Position numbers and translations under genes: made by a program. A DNA stretch of 64,000 nt from CAVROP01 sp050012175 (lineage in GTDB: Bacteria; Acidobacteriota; Terriglobia; UBA7540), in the NCBI GenBank assembly GCA_050012175.1, contig JBEKHR010000028.1, positions 1 through 64,000 of the forward strand, read 5' to 3'. How positions within the stretch are numbered: the first letter of the stretch is position 1; each line of letters begins with the position of its first letter. The notes under the pieces were generated by a model. It ran no database searches and was not told the origin of the DNA. It was given only the letters and a program-made list of their open reading frames with translations. This document shows, piece after piece, positions 15,601 to 22,871 of this stretch.

Positions 15601-17577
15601 GGCGAGAATCCCGCCGCTGGTTGGGGATATCACGGCGGAGCCGTCGGTAATAAGCGTGCTGTTTCTTGTCAAGGCTACACCGCTGGAGGTGATGTTGGTT
15701 AGGGTGATCACGGTGCCACTCAGAGTTGCTGTCACGCTCGTACTAGTAGCTCCGTTGGTGAAGCAGTATCCGGAAATACTAGAAAAACTAGTGCCGACGT
15801 CGCTGGGGCATTTCGACTGGTCATTCGTTATCACCGCGTAGAGACTACTCGCGCCATCGGCATTACTATGTGCCTCCCAGAAACAGGGCCCCGCACTACA
15901 GGCGCTGCTAGTGAGCTGGGCCGTGTAAGTCAGAGATCCGATAGTGACGGCATCGCCATTATCAAACCCGGCCTGCGTGCCGTTATCGTTCACAAAGCCG
16001 ACCCCGGTGGGCGTTATGGTTGTCACCGTGGAGCCACTGGTGATCGTGATCGCGGTCGTCAGGGTCCCCGCGAACGTGCCGACAGCGTTTGCGGCCGCGC
16101 CGCCCGGCGTCATGGTCAACGTAGTTGAGTTGCTGGTGATCACGATCGGGTTGCTGGTCGTCAGGGGCACGGCGGTAAACGTGGCGGCGGCGGTTTGCGG
16201 CGTTCCGCCCGGCGTCACGGTCAACACCTTTGTGCCGTTGGTTATCGTCATCCCGGGGCTGGTCCGCGCGGGCACAGCGGTAAACGCGGCGGCGGCGGTT
16301 TGCGCCGTTCCGCCCGGCGTCATGGTCAAGGTATTTCCGCCGCTGGTGAACGAGATCGAGGTGGTATACAACGCGGCCCCCGTGAACGTGCCGGTGGAGC
16401 TTGCCGGCGTGGCGTTGGTGCTCAGATTGAGAGTATTCGAGCCTACCTTTACTGATATGGAGTTACTGCTGGATGTAGGGCCGCTCGCAAACGTTCCGAT
16501 TTGTGTTGCCGGCGTCGGGGCGCTGGCATCCAAGGTCACGGAGCCGATGGTCACGGTTGAGGTGCTGGTCGCGCCGTTGCTCGAGACGGCGCCAATCTGG
16601 GTCGCCGACTCCCCCGCGCCCGAGTATAGGTTGTTAAAAGCTATGATGGAGGCTTGCCCATCTTGGCCGCCTGTGAGGCTGGAACTTGCCTGGGAGACCC
16701 CGTTTAGGTATATGCTGTAAGTATCATTGGTTGCCAGGGTCACGCTTCCAGCCGGACCGGTGGCAATGGCCTGCAGGTTCACCGTACTGCTGCTGACGGA
16801 ACTTACCGTCACGGCCGGGTCCACGGCGCAGGCGCCATTGAAGCATGTCCCAGCGATGGCATTTGCCAGATTCGTTGCATCGCTGGTTGTATACCCGGTG
16901 TGATCTACGCATTTCTGACCAGTGACGCAGAGGCTTTGAGTGTTATGCCAGTCATACACGCTGCTGCCGATCGTGATCGTATCAGGTGCGGGAGGATCCG
17001 AAACGATGACTATCGTACCGGTGGCGCGCGTCACGTTGGAGGGCGCCTTATTGACCGGCACAACCAGAAAGTCGTTGGTGCAGTCCGGGGTAGCATTGAC
17101 GTCCCACGTGTATTTGGCCGGATACATATTCAAGCCCATTCCCGCGCTGGCGGTGCCCCCCAGGTAGTTGCTCCAATCACCCTGGGGTTTGGGCGTCTTT
17201 TTCGGCAGGGGTGGGGGCTTCGGCGACGGGCGGAAGATTGCCAAATCCGAATCGAGGCTGCCCGCACGATCGGTCGTGGGCGCGACACTCGCTCCCCCCG
17301 CCGCGCGCGTCCAGGTCGCGTTCCGCTTGGCCAGGAACATTTTGTAGCGAGGATCCATCTGGATTTTGTACCAATCCACGAACGAGCGGCTCTGCGTCGC
17401 CTGCGCGAAACTGCCAGGGTTGGAGAAAACCATGTGGTGGGTCGACCAATCTTCGATCCCCGGGACCCGTTGCTGCTGCGGGTTTTCCTGGCCCGACATC
17501 AGCACCGTAAGGCTTGCAAGCATCGCGACCGTCGCGACGGCAGTCCACAACTTCAACTTCCAGCGATTGCGGCTCAT
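12667..17577 (-). CDS. Very large secreted repeat protein
   Basis: About 1636 aa from ATG 17577 with AGGAGGAAG just upstream; the frame is open further but only into spacer repeats. It starts with a signal peptide (WTAVATVAMLASLTVLMSG), then a ~120-residue N-terminal region (DWSTHHMVFSNPGSFAQA...). The middle is a Ser/Thr/Gly/Ala-rich stack of short repeats: first ~32-aa units with LTMTPGG, then about five diverged ~80-aa units sharing YTGTFVNSN...LATNFYNA, a Cys, a (V/A)GYSVP-like strand and VTLTDL. The last ~400 residues read like a PQQ/NHL-type beta-propeller (VDSSTDHVYVFSGG, YDYASGYVLVGDSTGQLASV). No sorting signal is seen at the C-terminus. It could be a surface or matrix protein; ligand unknown. 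It follows the Tat Cys-rich gene by ~145 bases. Confidence 0.75.
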   Translation of the reverse strand: MSRNRWKLKLWTAVATVAMLASLTVLMSGQENPQQQRVPGIEDWSTHHMVFSNPGSFAQATQSRSFVDWYKIQMDPRYKMFLAKRNATWTRAAGGASVAPTTDRAGSLDSDLAIFRPSPKPPPLPKKTPKPQGDWSNYLGGTASAGMGLNMYPAKYTWDVNATPDCTNDFLVVPVNKAPSNVTRATGTIVIVSDPPAPDTITIGSSVYDWHNTQSLCVTGQKCVDHTGYTTSDATNLANAIAGTCFNGACAVDPAVTVSSVSSSTVNLQAIATGPAGSVTLATNDTYSIYLNGVSQASSSLTGGQDGQASIIAFNNLYSGAGESATQIGAVSSNGATSTSTVTIGSVTLDASAPTPATQIGTFASGPTSSSNSISVKVGSNTLNLSTNATPASSTGTFTGAALYTTSISFTSGGNTLTMTPGGTAQTAAAAFTAVPARTSPGMTITNGTKVLTVTPGGTPQTAAATFTAVPLTTSNPIVITSNSTTLTMTPGGAAANAVGTFAGTLTTAITITSGSTVTTITPTGVGFVNDNGTQAGFDNGDAVTIGSLTYTAQLTSSACSAGPCFWEAHSNADGASSLYAVITNDQSKCPSDVGTSFSSISGYCFTNGATSTSVTATLSGTVITLTNITSSGVALTRNSTLITDGSAVISPTSGGILAPATGACAGSGIAYSGSFIGSGTLSAEQSNLLSLLQGCPSAVGFTATTGGTNAVQVSYPAPGSLFTLTGAGNVTGIFTWTNNLGNNGSAPTCTSSGPYTGTFVNSNVAATLATNFYNAVSISACATGMGYSVPSPGGGTTVTLTDLSPGASASIGAFSGAAGNGVTWVNNNGTDLGAATCSGSVNTYTGTLVNSNVANTLATNFYNALTTGTCATNVAYSVPAPGAATVTLTDLYLGTAANVGTFTGAAGNGVSWTYNVGTTGSATCTGSGTAYTGTFVNSTTVGTLGNNFNSALNTSPCPASVGFSTSHTTGSAAVTVTDTKLGTATFGATNATSIFSWSPSSAGGNGSYTCSGSAPTFTATYITDPSTANLASNLSSAISSCNASAMGITSGSVVGSSFTISDATPGTGGNGGTTLTPTSTSGYFYWGSGSLAGGTDGTTNGSGFAYVSAGSPVSTTQLATNIAAAINANTTLQGTSGVTASVSGNVITVTARTAGTDGNSIALDDSLSGFAWGGTTLEGGSANSYCNTAGPSVKWAYNASTGGTASPILGSPILSWYGNKVAFIESSTSGAILHILRWKAGDGGTNLSANPVAPTGSYTNDTASYATCLAGTTSCMLNLSLGSNTNTNSPPFYDYLTDRLWVGDDKGLLWQVTGVFGVPGVSTGTTPTVTTASPWNYTASGGLQVNTSTSAILTGPVYDYASGYVLVGDSTGQLASVNPAATSGTNKVTVATSSIIADGPVVDSSTDHVYVFSGGNSQASLVTQYAITTATGALGTKLQVTTAGSNLSAGSQMHDGIFDNIFYNSSGGTGNLYVCGKGSSTAAGPVLYSIPITAGVMSTSVGGTSLGLSTSSTAAQQCSPLSEIDNTNQYGGVDWLFVGVPANCALGGTNTAAGCIMSFDITNGFPTAVYAAGPETSGTTGIAVDNVSPLTQYSQASSAYFLTLGSPGSGSAGCTSEPTGDSTTCLVKRTQNGLQ

Positions 17578-17671
17578 GGCTACTTCCTCCTGGTTACAAT
17601 TATTGCCTCGGGATCGTGCTCTAAATTTTATGCTCGTGGTGAGTTTCCCACGGGTAAATCTCGCTCCATTC

Positions 17672-17703
17672 GCGTATCGTAACGGGCTCGTGCCCGGCAC
17701 TCC
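17672..17703. repeat. 32-bp direct repeat, copy 1
   Basis: GCGTATCGTAACGGGCTCGT and the next 12 bases; 31 of 32 bases match the copy at 18568-18599. The two copies bracket the Cys-rich gene plus redoxin stub. Confidence 0.75.
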
Positions 17704-17721
17704 CGACCGATGCGGCGCGGA

Positions 17722-18312
17722 TTAACCAAAACAAGGAGTGCTTCCGGACGGGTTCCGCTTGACGCACGTGTTACCGCAGCACATTTGGCCCGGCGGGCAG
17801 CAGGTCCTCCCAAAATTACAGCACTGGCCTGAGGGACAGCACGTCCTATTGCAGCACGTCTGGCCTGAGGGACAGCACGTCCCCGAGCAGGACTGGGCTG
17901 AGGGACAGCACTTTCCGTTGGTGCACGTCTGGCCCGAGGGACAGCACGTCCCCGAGCAGGACCGGGCTGAGGGACAGCACTTTCCGTTGACGCACGTCTG
18001 GCCTGAGGGACAGCACGTGCTGCCGCAGCAGGCCTCTGTCCTTTCGCAGCAGTGGTCCGTGCAGCATTTGTCGTCGCTGTCGCAAACCGTCCGGCCGCAG
18101 CACGTATAGTCTGGGGGATAGCAGTTCCCATTGCAGGGGACTGGTCTGGAGCGGGGGCACAGCACGGGCGCCCCCAGGCCACGGGAAGCCCGTCCTAAGC
18201 CCAGGGAAGCTAATAGGGCGCCGCCTACGGCTCCGCCGACCAGCCTGAATGCTTCTCGCCTCGAGATCGAGCTGGCAGTAATTCTCGATATGTCGTCCAA
18301 AAGCGCGTTCAT
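17722..18312 (-). CDS. Tat-exported cysteine-rich repeat protein, copy A
   Basis: 196 aa from ATG 18312 with GGGAGGAG upstream. The N-terminus MNALLDDISRI is followed by a twin-arginine signal (SRREAFRLVGGAVGGALLAS), so export after cytoplasmic folding or cofactor loading is expected. The mature part is almost all Cys-rich units: CCPSGQTCVNGKCCPSARSC repeated as CCPSGQTCTNGKCCPSAQSC, then shorter CC..GQ.C units and a KRNPSGSTPC tail. The spacing is granulin-like. It is paralogous to 22394-22870, which has the same MxALLDDISRI start. One A separates its ATG from the stop of a redoxin stub. A thiol-redox partner or a disulfide-armoured surface protein are possible roles. Confidence 0.75.
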   Translation of the reverse strand: MNALLDDISRITASSISRREAFRLVGGAVGGALLASLGLGRASRGLGAPVLCPRSRPVPCNGNCYPPDYTCCGRTVCDSDDKCCTDHCCERTEACCGSTCCPSGQTCVNGKCCPSARSCSGTCCPSGQTCTNGKCCPSAQSCSGTCCPSGQTCCNRTCCPSGQCCNFGRTCCPPGQMCCGNTCVKRNPSGSTPCFG

Positions 18313-18313
18313 T

Positions 18314-18547
18314 TCACTCCTCCCTTTGACCACCTCGGCGGTCACGGACGAGAGCCAATAGTGCGTCCCTCCCGAATGCCGCGTCCCTGGCAATCACACC
18401 GTCTTCCCCAATCAGAAAAGCTGCCGGCGTCGCCAGAATCCCGTACTCTTTTGAAACCTTCCACTTCCTATCCTGAAGCAGCACCGGAAACTCAAAACCG
18501 TGCTGCTCTGCCTTGCGGTGGTTCTCCTCCGCATTGCCCCGTCCGAC
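18314..18547 (-). pseudogene. 3' stub of membrane-anchored redoxin, copy A
   Basis: The last ~77 codons (GRGNAEENHRKAEQHGFEF ... RDRRGGQREE) match the C-terminus of the complete redoxin at 22872-24134 with few changes (ILATPAAFLIGEDG against TLATPVAFLIGEDG). Similarity ends abruptly at about 18547, where unrelated sequence containing the 32-bp repeat begins. Everything upstream, including both main CxxC motifs, is missing. Confidence 0.8.
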
Positions 18548-18567
18548 GGCCCGCGACCACGTCAATT

Positions 18568-18599
18568 GCGTATCGTAACGGGCTCGTGCCGGGCACTCC
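18568..18599. repeat. 32-bp direct repeat, copy 2
   Basis: Second copy of the repeat at 17672-17703, one mismatch (CCG for CCC). It sits 20 bases beyond the point where the redoxin stub stops matching its parent. Confidence 0.75.
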
Positions 18600-18697
18600 G
18601 GCCCGACCCGGCACCCACAGCGGCAGGACGAGAACCTCAAGGGAGCCGCTGAGGGCATTTCCCGGCATCCAACAGATGACACGAGTCCGCACGAACA

Positions 18698-19114
18698 CAC
18701 ATTAGAGCGCTCTAATCAGAGCCCGTCAAGTTACGACAGTACGGCCGTCAGCTATTACGAAGGTACTAGTACCAGCCGTCAGCTCTCAGCTATCAGCTCT
18801 CGGCTATCAGCCCTCAGCTATCAGTAACAACACTGGGGTGTTCTTGCTGATCGCTGGAGGCCGAGCTTTTCACTTCTGACTTCAGACTCCAGACGAAGAC
18901 ACGTCAGAGCGTTCTAATTCTAGCCTGTCAAGTGGTGACAGCGGCATTAACTAATGAATCAAATTACAAGGCTATCAGCCGTCAGGCCTCCCGCCGCGGC
19001 GGGGCAGCTCTCAGCTATCAGCCGTCAGTTATCAGTCATCAGTTGTCAGTTATCATTTACAACACCGGGTTCCCCTTGCTGATCGCTAAAAGCTCAGGGT
19101 TTCACTGCTGACTT
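18698..19114. repeat. Imperfect ~200-bp tandem duplication with heptamer arrays
   Basis: Two diverged units (about 18698-18893 and 18894-19114) share the order: (T)AGAGCG(C/T)TCTAAT, GCC(C/T)GTCAAGT, a 7-bp array of TCAGCTA-type units, AACACYGGG, TTGCTGATCGCT, then CACTGCTGACTTC-like end. The first begins with a perfect 16-bp palindrome, ATTAGAGCGCTCTAAT (18701-18716), which could be an operator. No gene was found. Confidence 0.6.
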
Positions 19115-19235
19115 CGGATTGCAGATTTCAGATTGCAGACTCCAGATTGCAGATTCCAGATTTCACATTGCAGATTTCAGATTGCAGATTCCAGATTTCA
19201 GATTGCAGATTTCAGATTGCAGATTTCAGACATTC
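19115..19235. repeat. Heptamer array CAGATTK
   Basis: About sixteen consecutive 7-bp units of the type AGATTGC/AGATTTC/AGATTCC. No unique spacers, so not CRISPR. Noncoding. Confidence 0.85.
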
Positions 19236-19510
19236 AATCGTCAATCACCAATCACCAATCGACAACCTCCAACGTTGGTCGGCGGAAAAGTCCAGAGCGA
19301 GATTCTTCTCCCGCAAGGCGGGATCAGAATGACAGCGGGGCGGGATCAATCACCAATCGCCAATCGACAATCTCCAACGTTGGTCGGCGGAAAAGTCCAG
19401 AGCGAGATTCTTCTCCCGCAAGGCGGGATCAGAATGACAGCGGGGCGGGATCAATCACCAATCGCCAATCGCCAATCGTCGCTCGCCAATCACCGATCTC
19501 CAGTCGCCAA
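19236..19510. repeat. 105-bp tandem repeat within CCAATCG heptamers
   Basis: Two nearly identical 105-bp units (19261-19365, 19366-19470) with a CCAACGTTGG palindrome, GGTCGGCGGAAAAGTCC and a CCCGCAAGGCGGGATC hairpin, embedded in CAATCAC/CAATCGC heptamers. Confidence 0.85.
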
Positions 19511-19517
19511 TGAAAAC

Positions 19518-20864
19518 CTAGTCTTGGGTTGCCTCTGAAGCCCGCGCTGTCGTCGCTATGCCTGCCAGGACTGCAAACCATGCCGCATTGGCCGGGATGT
19601 GCAAGTTGAAATCAAAGAAGCTGTGCACCAGCAGGCCACAGCATCCAATGGCGGCGCCCAACCGAATCCAGCCAGCTCGAGATCGAAAGGGTTGACCCCA
19701 ATCTCGAAAGGCCAGACGAAGAAAAAGCGCCAGAGCGGAGAGAATGAGCAGCGCGCCGACCAGTCCGGTCTCAGCTACAGCCTCCGCATAATCGTTATGC
19801 GCGTGATCGATCCACAAGTCGCCGGGAAAACTCTGATAGCGGGGGTAAGCGGTCTCAAAATCTCCCAAGCCAACACCCAGGACGGGATGGTCACGCCACA
19901 TGCGGAGCGAATCGAGCGCCATGCGCTTACGCAAACCGGCCCATTCCGCCCGAGCACTGTCGACGTAGGCTACCGACCCCAGCTTTTTCGCGACCCAGCC
20001 GGGGTCGACATAGGCAAACAGCATTACGCCCGCAAAGAGGGTGATGGCGGCGGCCATCACCAAGCGCCGTCGCTCCGTTGTCCGAGCACCCGCCCTGCGC
20101 AGGGCACTGGTTGCGATTGCGATCTCCGCTGACAGTGCCAGCAAGCCGCCTCGCGAACCGGAAAGCAACAGGGAGGCGAGCGCGAGCGCAACCGCGATAA
20201 CACGCCATGCCGAGGCCTCCAGCGATAACCTTCCGCGCCGCCCGGCAATGTAGAGGACCGCAACCGGGATGAGCATTTCCATGAGTCCGGCGAAGTGGTC
20301 GCGATTGACGTAGGGACCAAAGACGCCACCTGGGGTATCGACGATGCCATAAATCCGATGCGCCCCCGAAGCAAACTGCACAATGGCAAACAGTCCCATG
20401 GAACCGGCAAAAACCAGGACCGCAAGGCCGAACGCGCGCAAAGTGTTGCTGCCGGCTCCGGCGAAAAGCTGCACGGCGAGGAAAAAAAACGCCAAATCCG
20501 TAACCAGCAGGACCAGAGCTTGGCGGGTCTCCGACCTGTCGAGTGTGAGCCGGGCCGCATACTGAGCCACGCCCAAAAGAAAGAACAGCGCCAGAGGGAT
20601 GTAGAGCGGCGACCAGATCAATTTCAGCGCTCCCTGCTGAACGCTTCCCAGGGCCCACAAGAAAAGCGCCAGGGCGGCTACAAGGCCCAGGGCCACCCAG
20701 GCCCAGGGAACTACCGCGCCAAAGGCCAAGGGCGCGCCGAGCAAGGCAGCGACGAGCAGGATGCGAGCGATGTGTAAAGGGTAAGGTGTAAGGTCTAAAG
20801 GGTAAAGTGTAAAGGGTGAAGGTTGATCGTCGCTTCTTGCCTCTTGCTGGGTTTGTGCCTTCAT
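19518..20864 (-). CDS. O-antigen ligase/polymerase family membrane protein
   Basis: About 448 aa from ATG 20864. Some ten to twelve hydrophobic segments, a large periplasmic loop, and the family signature GVGLGDFETAYPRY followed by DHAHNDYAEAVAETGLVGAL (the H..HN.Y motif of Wzy_C/O-antigen ligases). The first ~35 residues (PSPFTLYPLDLTPYPLH) are encoded by heptamer repeats, so the native start may have been lost or replaced. It likely polymerises or ligates a lipid-linked glycan in the periplasm. It is the last gene of the minus-strand run redoxin, Cys-rich, TPR, ligase. A second Wzy-like protein lies in the EPS locus. Confidence 0.82.
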   Translation of the reverse strand: MKAQTQQEARSDDQPSPFTLYPLDLTPYPLHIARILLVAALLGAPLAFGAVVPWAWVALGLVAALALFLWALGSVQQGALKLIWSPLYIPLALFFLLGVAQYAARLTLDRSETRQALVLLVTDLAFFFLAVQLFAGAGSNTLRAFGLAVLVFAGSMGLFAIVQFASGAHRIYGIVDTPGGVFGPYVNRDHFAGLMEMLIPVAVLYIAGRRGRLSLEASAWRVIAVALALASLLLSGSRGGLLALSAEIAIATSALRRAGARTTERRRLVMAAAITLFAGVMLFAYVDPGWVAKKLGSVAYVDSARAEWAGLRKRMALDSLRMWRDHPVLGVGLGDFETAYPRYQSFPGDLWIDHAHNDYAEAVAETGLVGALLILSALALFLRLAFRDWGQPFRSRAGWIRLGAAIGCCGLLVHSFFDFNLHIPANAAWFAVLAGIATTARASEATQD

Positions 20865-20990
20865 CAATTGGTCTTGTTTCTTCACCCTTTATCCTTTACC
20901 CTTTACAATTTTTGCTTCTGACCTCGTCATGCTTGCTCTTCTTCCTTCACCCTTTAGCCTTTTCCCTTACCCTTTACAATTTTCGCTTCT
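20770..20990. repeat. Heptamer tracts around the ligase start and TPR stop
   Basis: AAGGGTA/AAGTGTA/AAGGTCT units at 20772-20822 and CCCTTTA/TCCTTTA units at 20878-20990, on both sides of the ligase start. The second tract encodes the lysine/glycine tail of the TPR protein. Confidence 0.75.
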
Positions 20991-22327
20991 GACTGCTCGG
21001 GGCCCAGACATTCCAGCGAGACCACGTCCAACCAGCAAGTCCCGGAGATTTCCGTAGGGAAAACCCGGCTGCGAGGTCGCCAGAATGAAAGCCGCACCGC
21101 CTGGGTTTGCGGTCCGGTCGAAAAAGACAGACGCAGGGGATGCCAGGGCGTCGTTCCCACCGTGGTGTCGCTGATCGCATCCGGAAAACTCGGTTGTTGG
21201 GTATCACTCACGCGCAAGCAGGGGCCGGTGTCGGAGGTGATGTCTTCCGAGCGGATGTAAGCCTGGAGCGAATACGCATGATGGGGGAGGACCGGCACGA
21301 TTTGATAGGCGGGCTCATACTCATCGTTGCGGCTGACCGTAAAGTCTACACGAAGGCAGTGGGCGCCATGGTAAGCTCCAGGAGCGGAAAAATCGACCGC
21401 AAGATAAGTTAGGGGGCCGGCCCGCCAGTCGAACCCCGCGTTCAAAGGCGATTGTTCGAAATCGCCATTGAAAATCAAATTGTCTTTTTCATTCAGCAAT
21501 GCCTTAGTCTCGGGTGGTGTAGCTACTTCATTCGCCTCCGGCCTTTTGACAATTCCCAGGCGCTCAAGATCCTGCCAGACGTTCACAGCCTCTTCGATTC
21601 TGCCCAGAGCGATCAGACGCTCGAGGTAAGGCGCGGCAGAAGTGAAGGGAAACGGACGAGGGTTTGCAACAGCCAGCTTCCAAATTCGATAGGCGGTGTC
21701 ATTATCCCCTTGGTCGCTCAAGAAATCCACGTAGCCAACTTTGAGCTGGGCATCCGCACTGTCAGCCAACACTTTTTGGAAGATAGGGTCGGGCTTCTCC
21801 ACAGTTTGAAGAGAAGACCAAGTGGCCGCCGCATACGTGGGGTCAAGTTCCAGCAAGCGGCGAAATTCCGCCAAGGCCCTGTCAAGTTGATTGGTGCGCA
21901 GAGAGGATTGGGCAGCAGGCCAATGGTAAGAAGGCACCATGGGACAGAGCTTCAGCAGGCGCTCCCCAGCGTGATCGATGCACTCCGTATCAGCTATGGA
22001 TTCACAGGCTGACTCAAGGTCTGACCAGTAGAGCCGGCTATCGGGGCTTAACTGTGTGGCGCGGCGCAGGTGGCGGAGGCTTTCGGCAGGATCGATGTCT
22101 CTGTAGGCTTGCCCGAGCCGGTTCTGAAGCCGAGGATCGTCCGCGTCCCACGCCAGGAGCCAGCGACCCACCGTAGGCGTCTCGAACGAGAAAGTGATCC
22201 CCACCAGCGAAGTCTCGGCTGCCACAAGCAGGCTTGCGCAGCCGACCGCGAGGAGGAAGAGGAGGGCTCGAGAGCGCGCGCGCAGTGAGATTTCGGTTCG
22301 CGCGACCCCCAACTGCGGCCGAATCAT
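20954..22327 (-). CDS. TPR and carbohydrate-binding-like exported protein
   Basis: 457 aa. A membrane anchor or signal (ALLFLLAVGCASLLVAA) is followed by TPR-like helices (RLQNRLGQAYRDIDPAESLR, LDRALAEFRRLLELDPTYA). From residue ~285 a beta-rich domain starts with NLIFNGDFEQSPLNAGFDW, the hallmark of CBM-like jelly rolls attached to TPR proteins near O-antigen ligases. It may hold glycan or organise polymerisation at the membrane. It lies 68 bases before the ligase gene. The C-terminal KIVKGKGKG comes from heptamer repeats. Confidence 0.7.
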   Translation of the reverse strand: MIRPQLGVARTEISLRARSRALLFLLAVGCASLLVAAETSLVGITFSFETPTVGRWLLAWDADDPRLQNRLGQAYRDIDPAESLRHLRRATQLSPDSRLYWSDLESACESIADTECIDHAGERLLKLCPMVPSYHWPAAQSSLRTNQLDRALAEFRRLLELDPTYAAATWSSLQTVEKPDPIFQKVLADSADAQLKVGYVDFLSDQGDNDTAYRIWKLAVANPRPFPFTSAAPYLERLIALGRIEEAVNVWQDLERLGIVKRPEANEVATPPETKALLNEKDNLIFNGDFEQSPLNAGFDWRAGPLTYLAVDFSAPGAYHGAHCLRVDFTVSRNDEYEPAYQIVPVLPHHAYSLQAYIRSEDITSDTGPCLRVSDTQQPSFPDAISDTTVGTTPWHPLRLSFSTGPQTQAVRLSFWRPRSRVFPTEISGTCWLDVVSLECLGPEQSEAKIVKGKGKG

Positions 22328-22393
22328 GTGACCCCGCAGCCTATCCGGGTTCTGCTTTCTGCAACCAGGACAAGCCTCGCCATGCGGCGCGGA

Positions 22394-22870
22394 TTAACCA
22401 GAAGCACAAGGACTGGCTCCGGACGGTTTCGCCTTGACGCATCTGTGATTGCAGCAATAATAGCCCGGCGCGCAGCATTCGGCGGTGCCCTTCGCGGTGC
22501 CGCAGCAATAGTTGGCCTGACCACTTGGCCCATCCGTGCAGCATGCCTGGCCTCCAGCGCAGCATACAGTGCTGCCGCTGCTGCCGCAGCACGTCTGGCC
22601 GGCGGGACAGCAGTTCCCATTACAGCACGTCTGGCCCGTAGTGCAGCATGTCTTGTTGTCGGGGCAGAGGAATTGATTGTGCCCACACTTTTCGGGTTTC
22701 TGTGGCCCCCCCTGTTGTGCGCCCCCGGCAGGCGCCCCCAAGCCACGGGAAGCCCGTCCCAGGTAAGTCAATACGCCGCCACCCACGACTCCGCCGAGCA
22801 GCCTCAAAGCTTGGCGACGTGGGATCGGGCTGGCAATAATCCGTGATATGTCGTCCAAAAGCGCGCTCAT
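22394..22870 (-). CDS. Tat-exported cysteine-rich protein, copy B
   Basis: 158 aa from ATG 22870, one base after the redoxin stop and with GGGAGGAG as RBS, so translationally coupled. It has a twin-arginine signal (PRRQALRLLGGVVGGGVLTY), a Gly/Gln-rich linker, then a mature part with about 30 Cys (CPDNKTCCTTGQTCCNGNCC, PAGQTCCGSSGSTVCC, CCTDGPSGQANYCC) and a conserved KAKPSGASPC end. It is a paralog of copy A with a different repeat pattern. The pairing with a three-CxxC redoxin suggests periplasmic disulfide handling of this protein. An alternative is a peptide-cofactor or metal-binding role. Function unknown. Confidence 0.78.
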   Translation of the reverse strand: MSALLDDISRIIASPIPRRQALRLLGGVVGGGVLTYLGRASRGLGAPAGGAQQGGPQKPEKCGHNQFLCPDNKTCCTTGQTCCNGNCCPAGQTCCGSSGSTVCCAGGQACCTDGPSGQANYCCGTAKGTAECCAPGYYCCNHRCVKAKPSGASPCASG

Positions 22871-22871
22871 T

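Noticed and set aside
15944..16720. Long plus-strand open frame (258 codons) opposite the large secreted protein
   Set aside because: It is a mirror of a Thr/Gly/Ala-rich repeat protein on the other strand; the residue mix (Val/Pro/Ala) follows from complementing those codons, and it has no domain, RBS or operon context.
19115..19235. CRISPR-like array
   Set aside because: Units are 7 bp with no spacers and no constant 25-40-bp repeat; no cas genes in the window.
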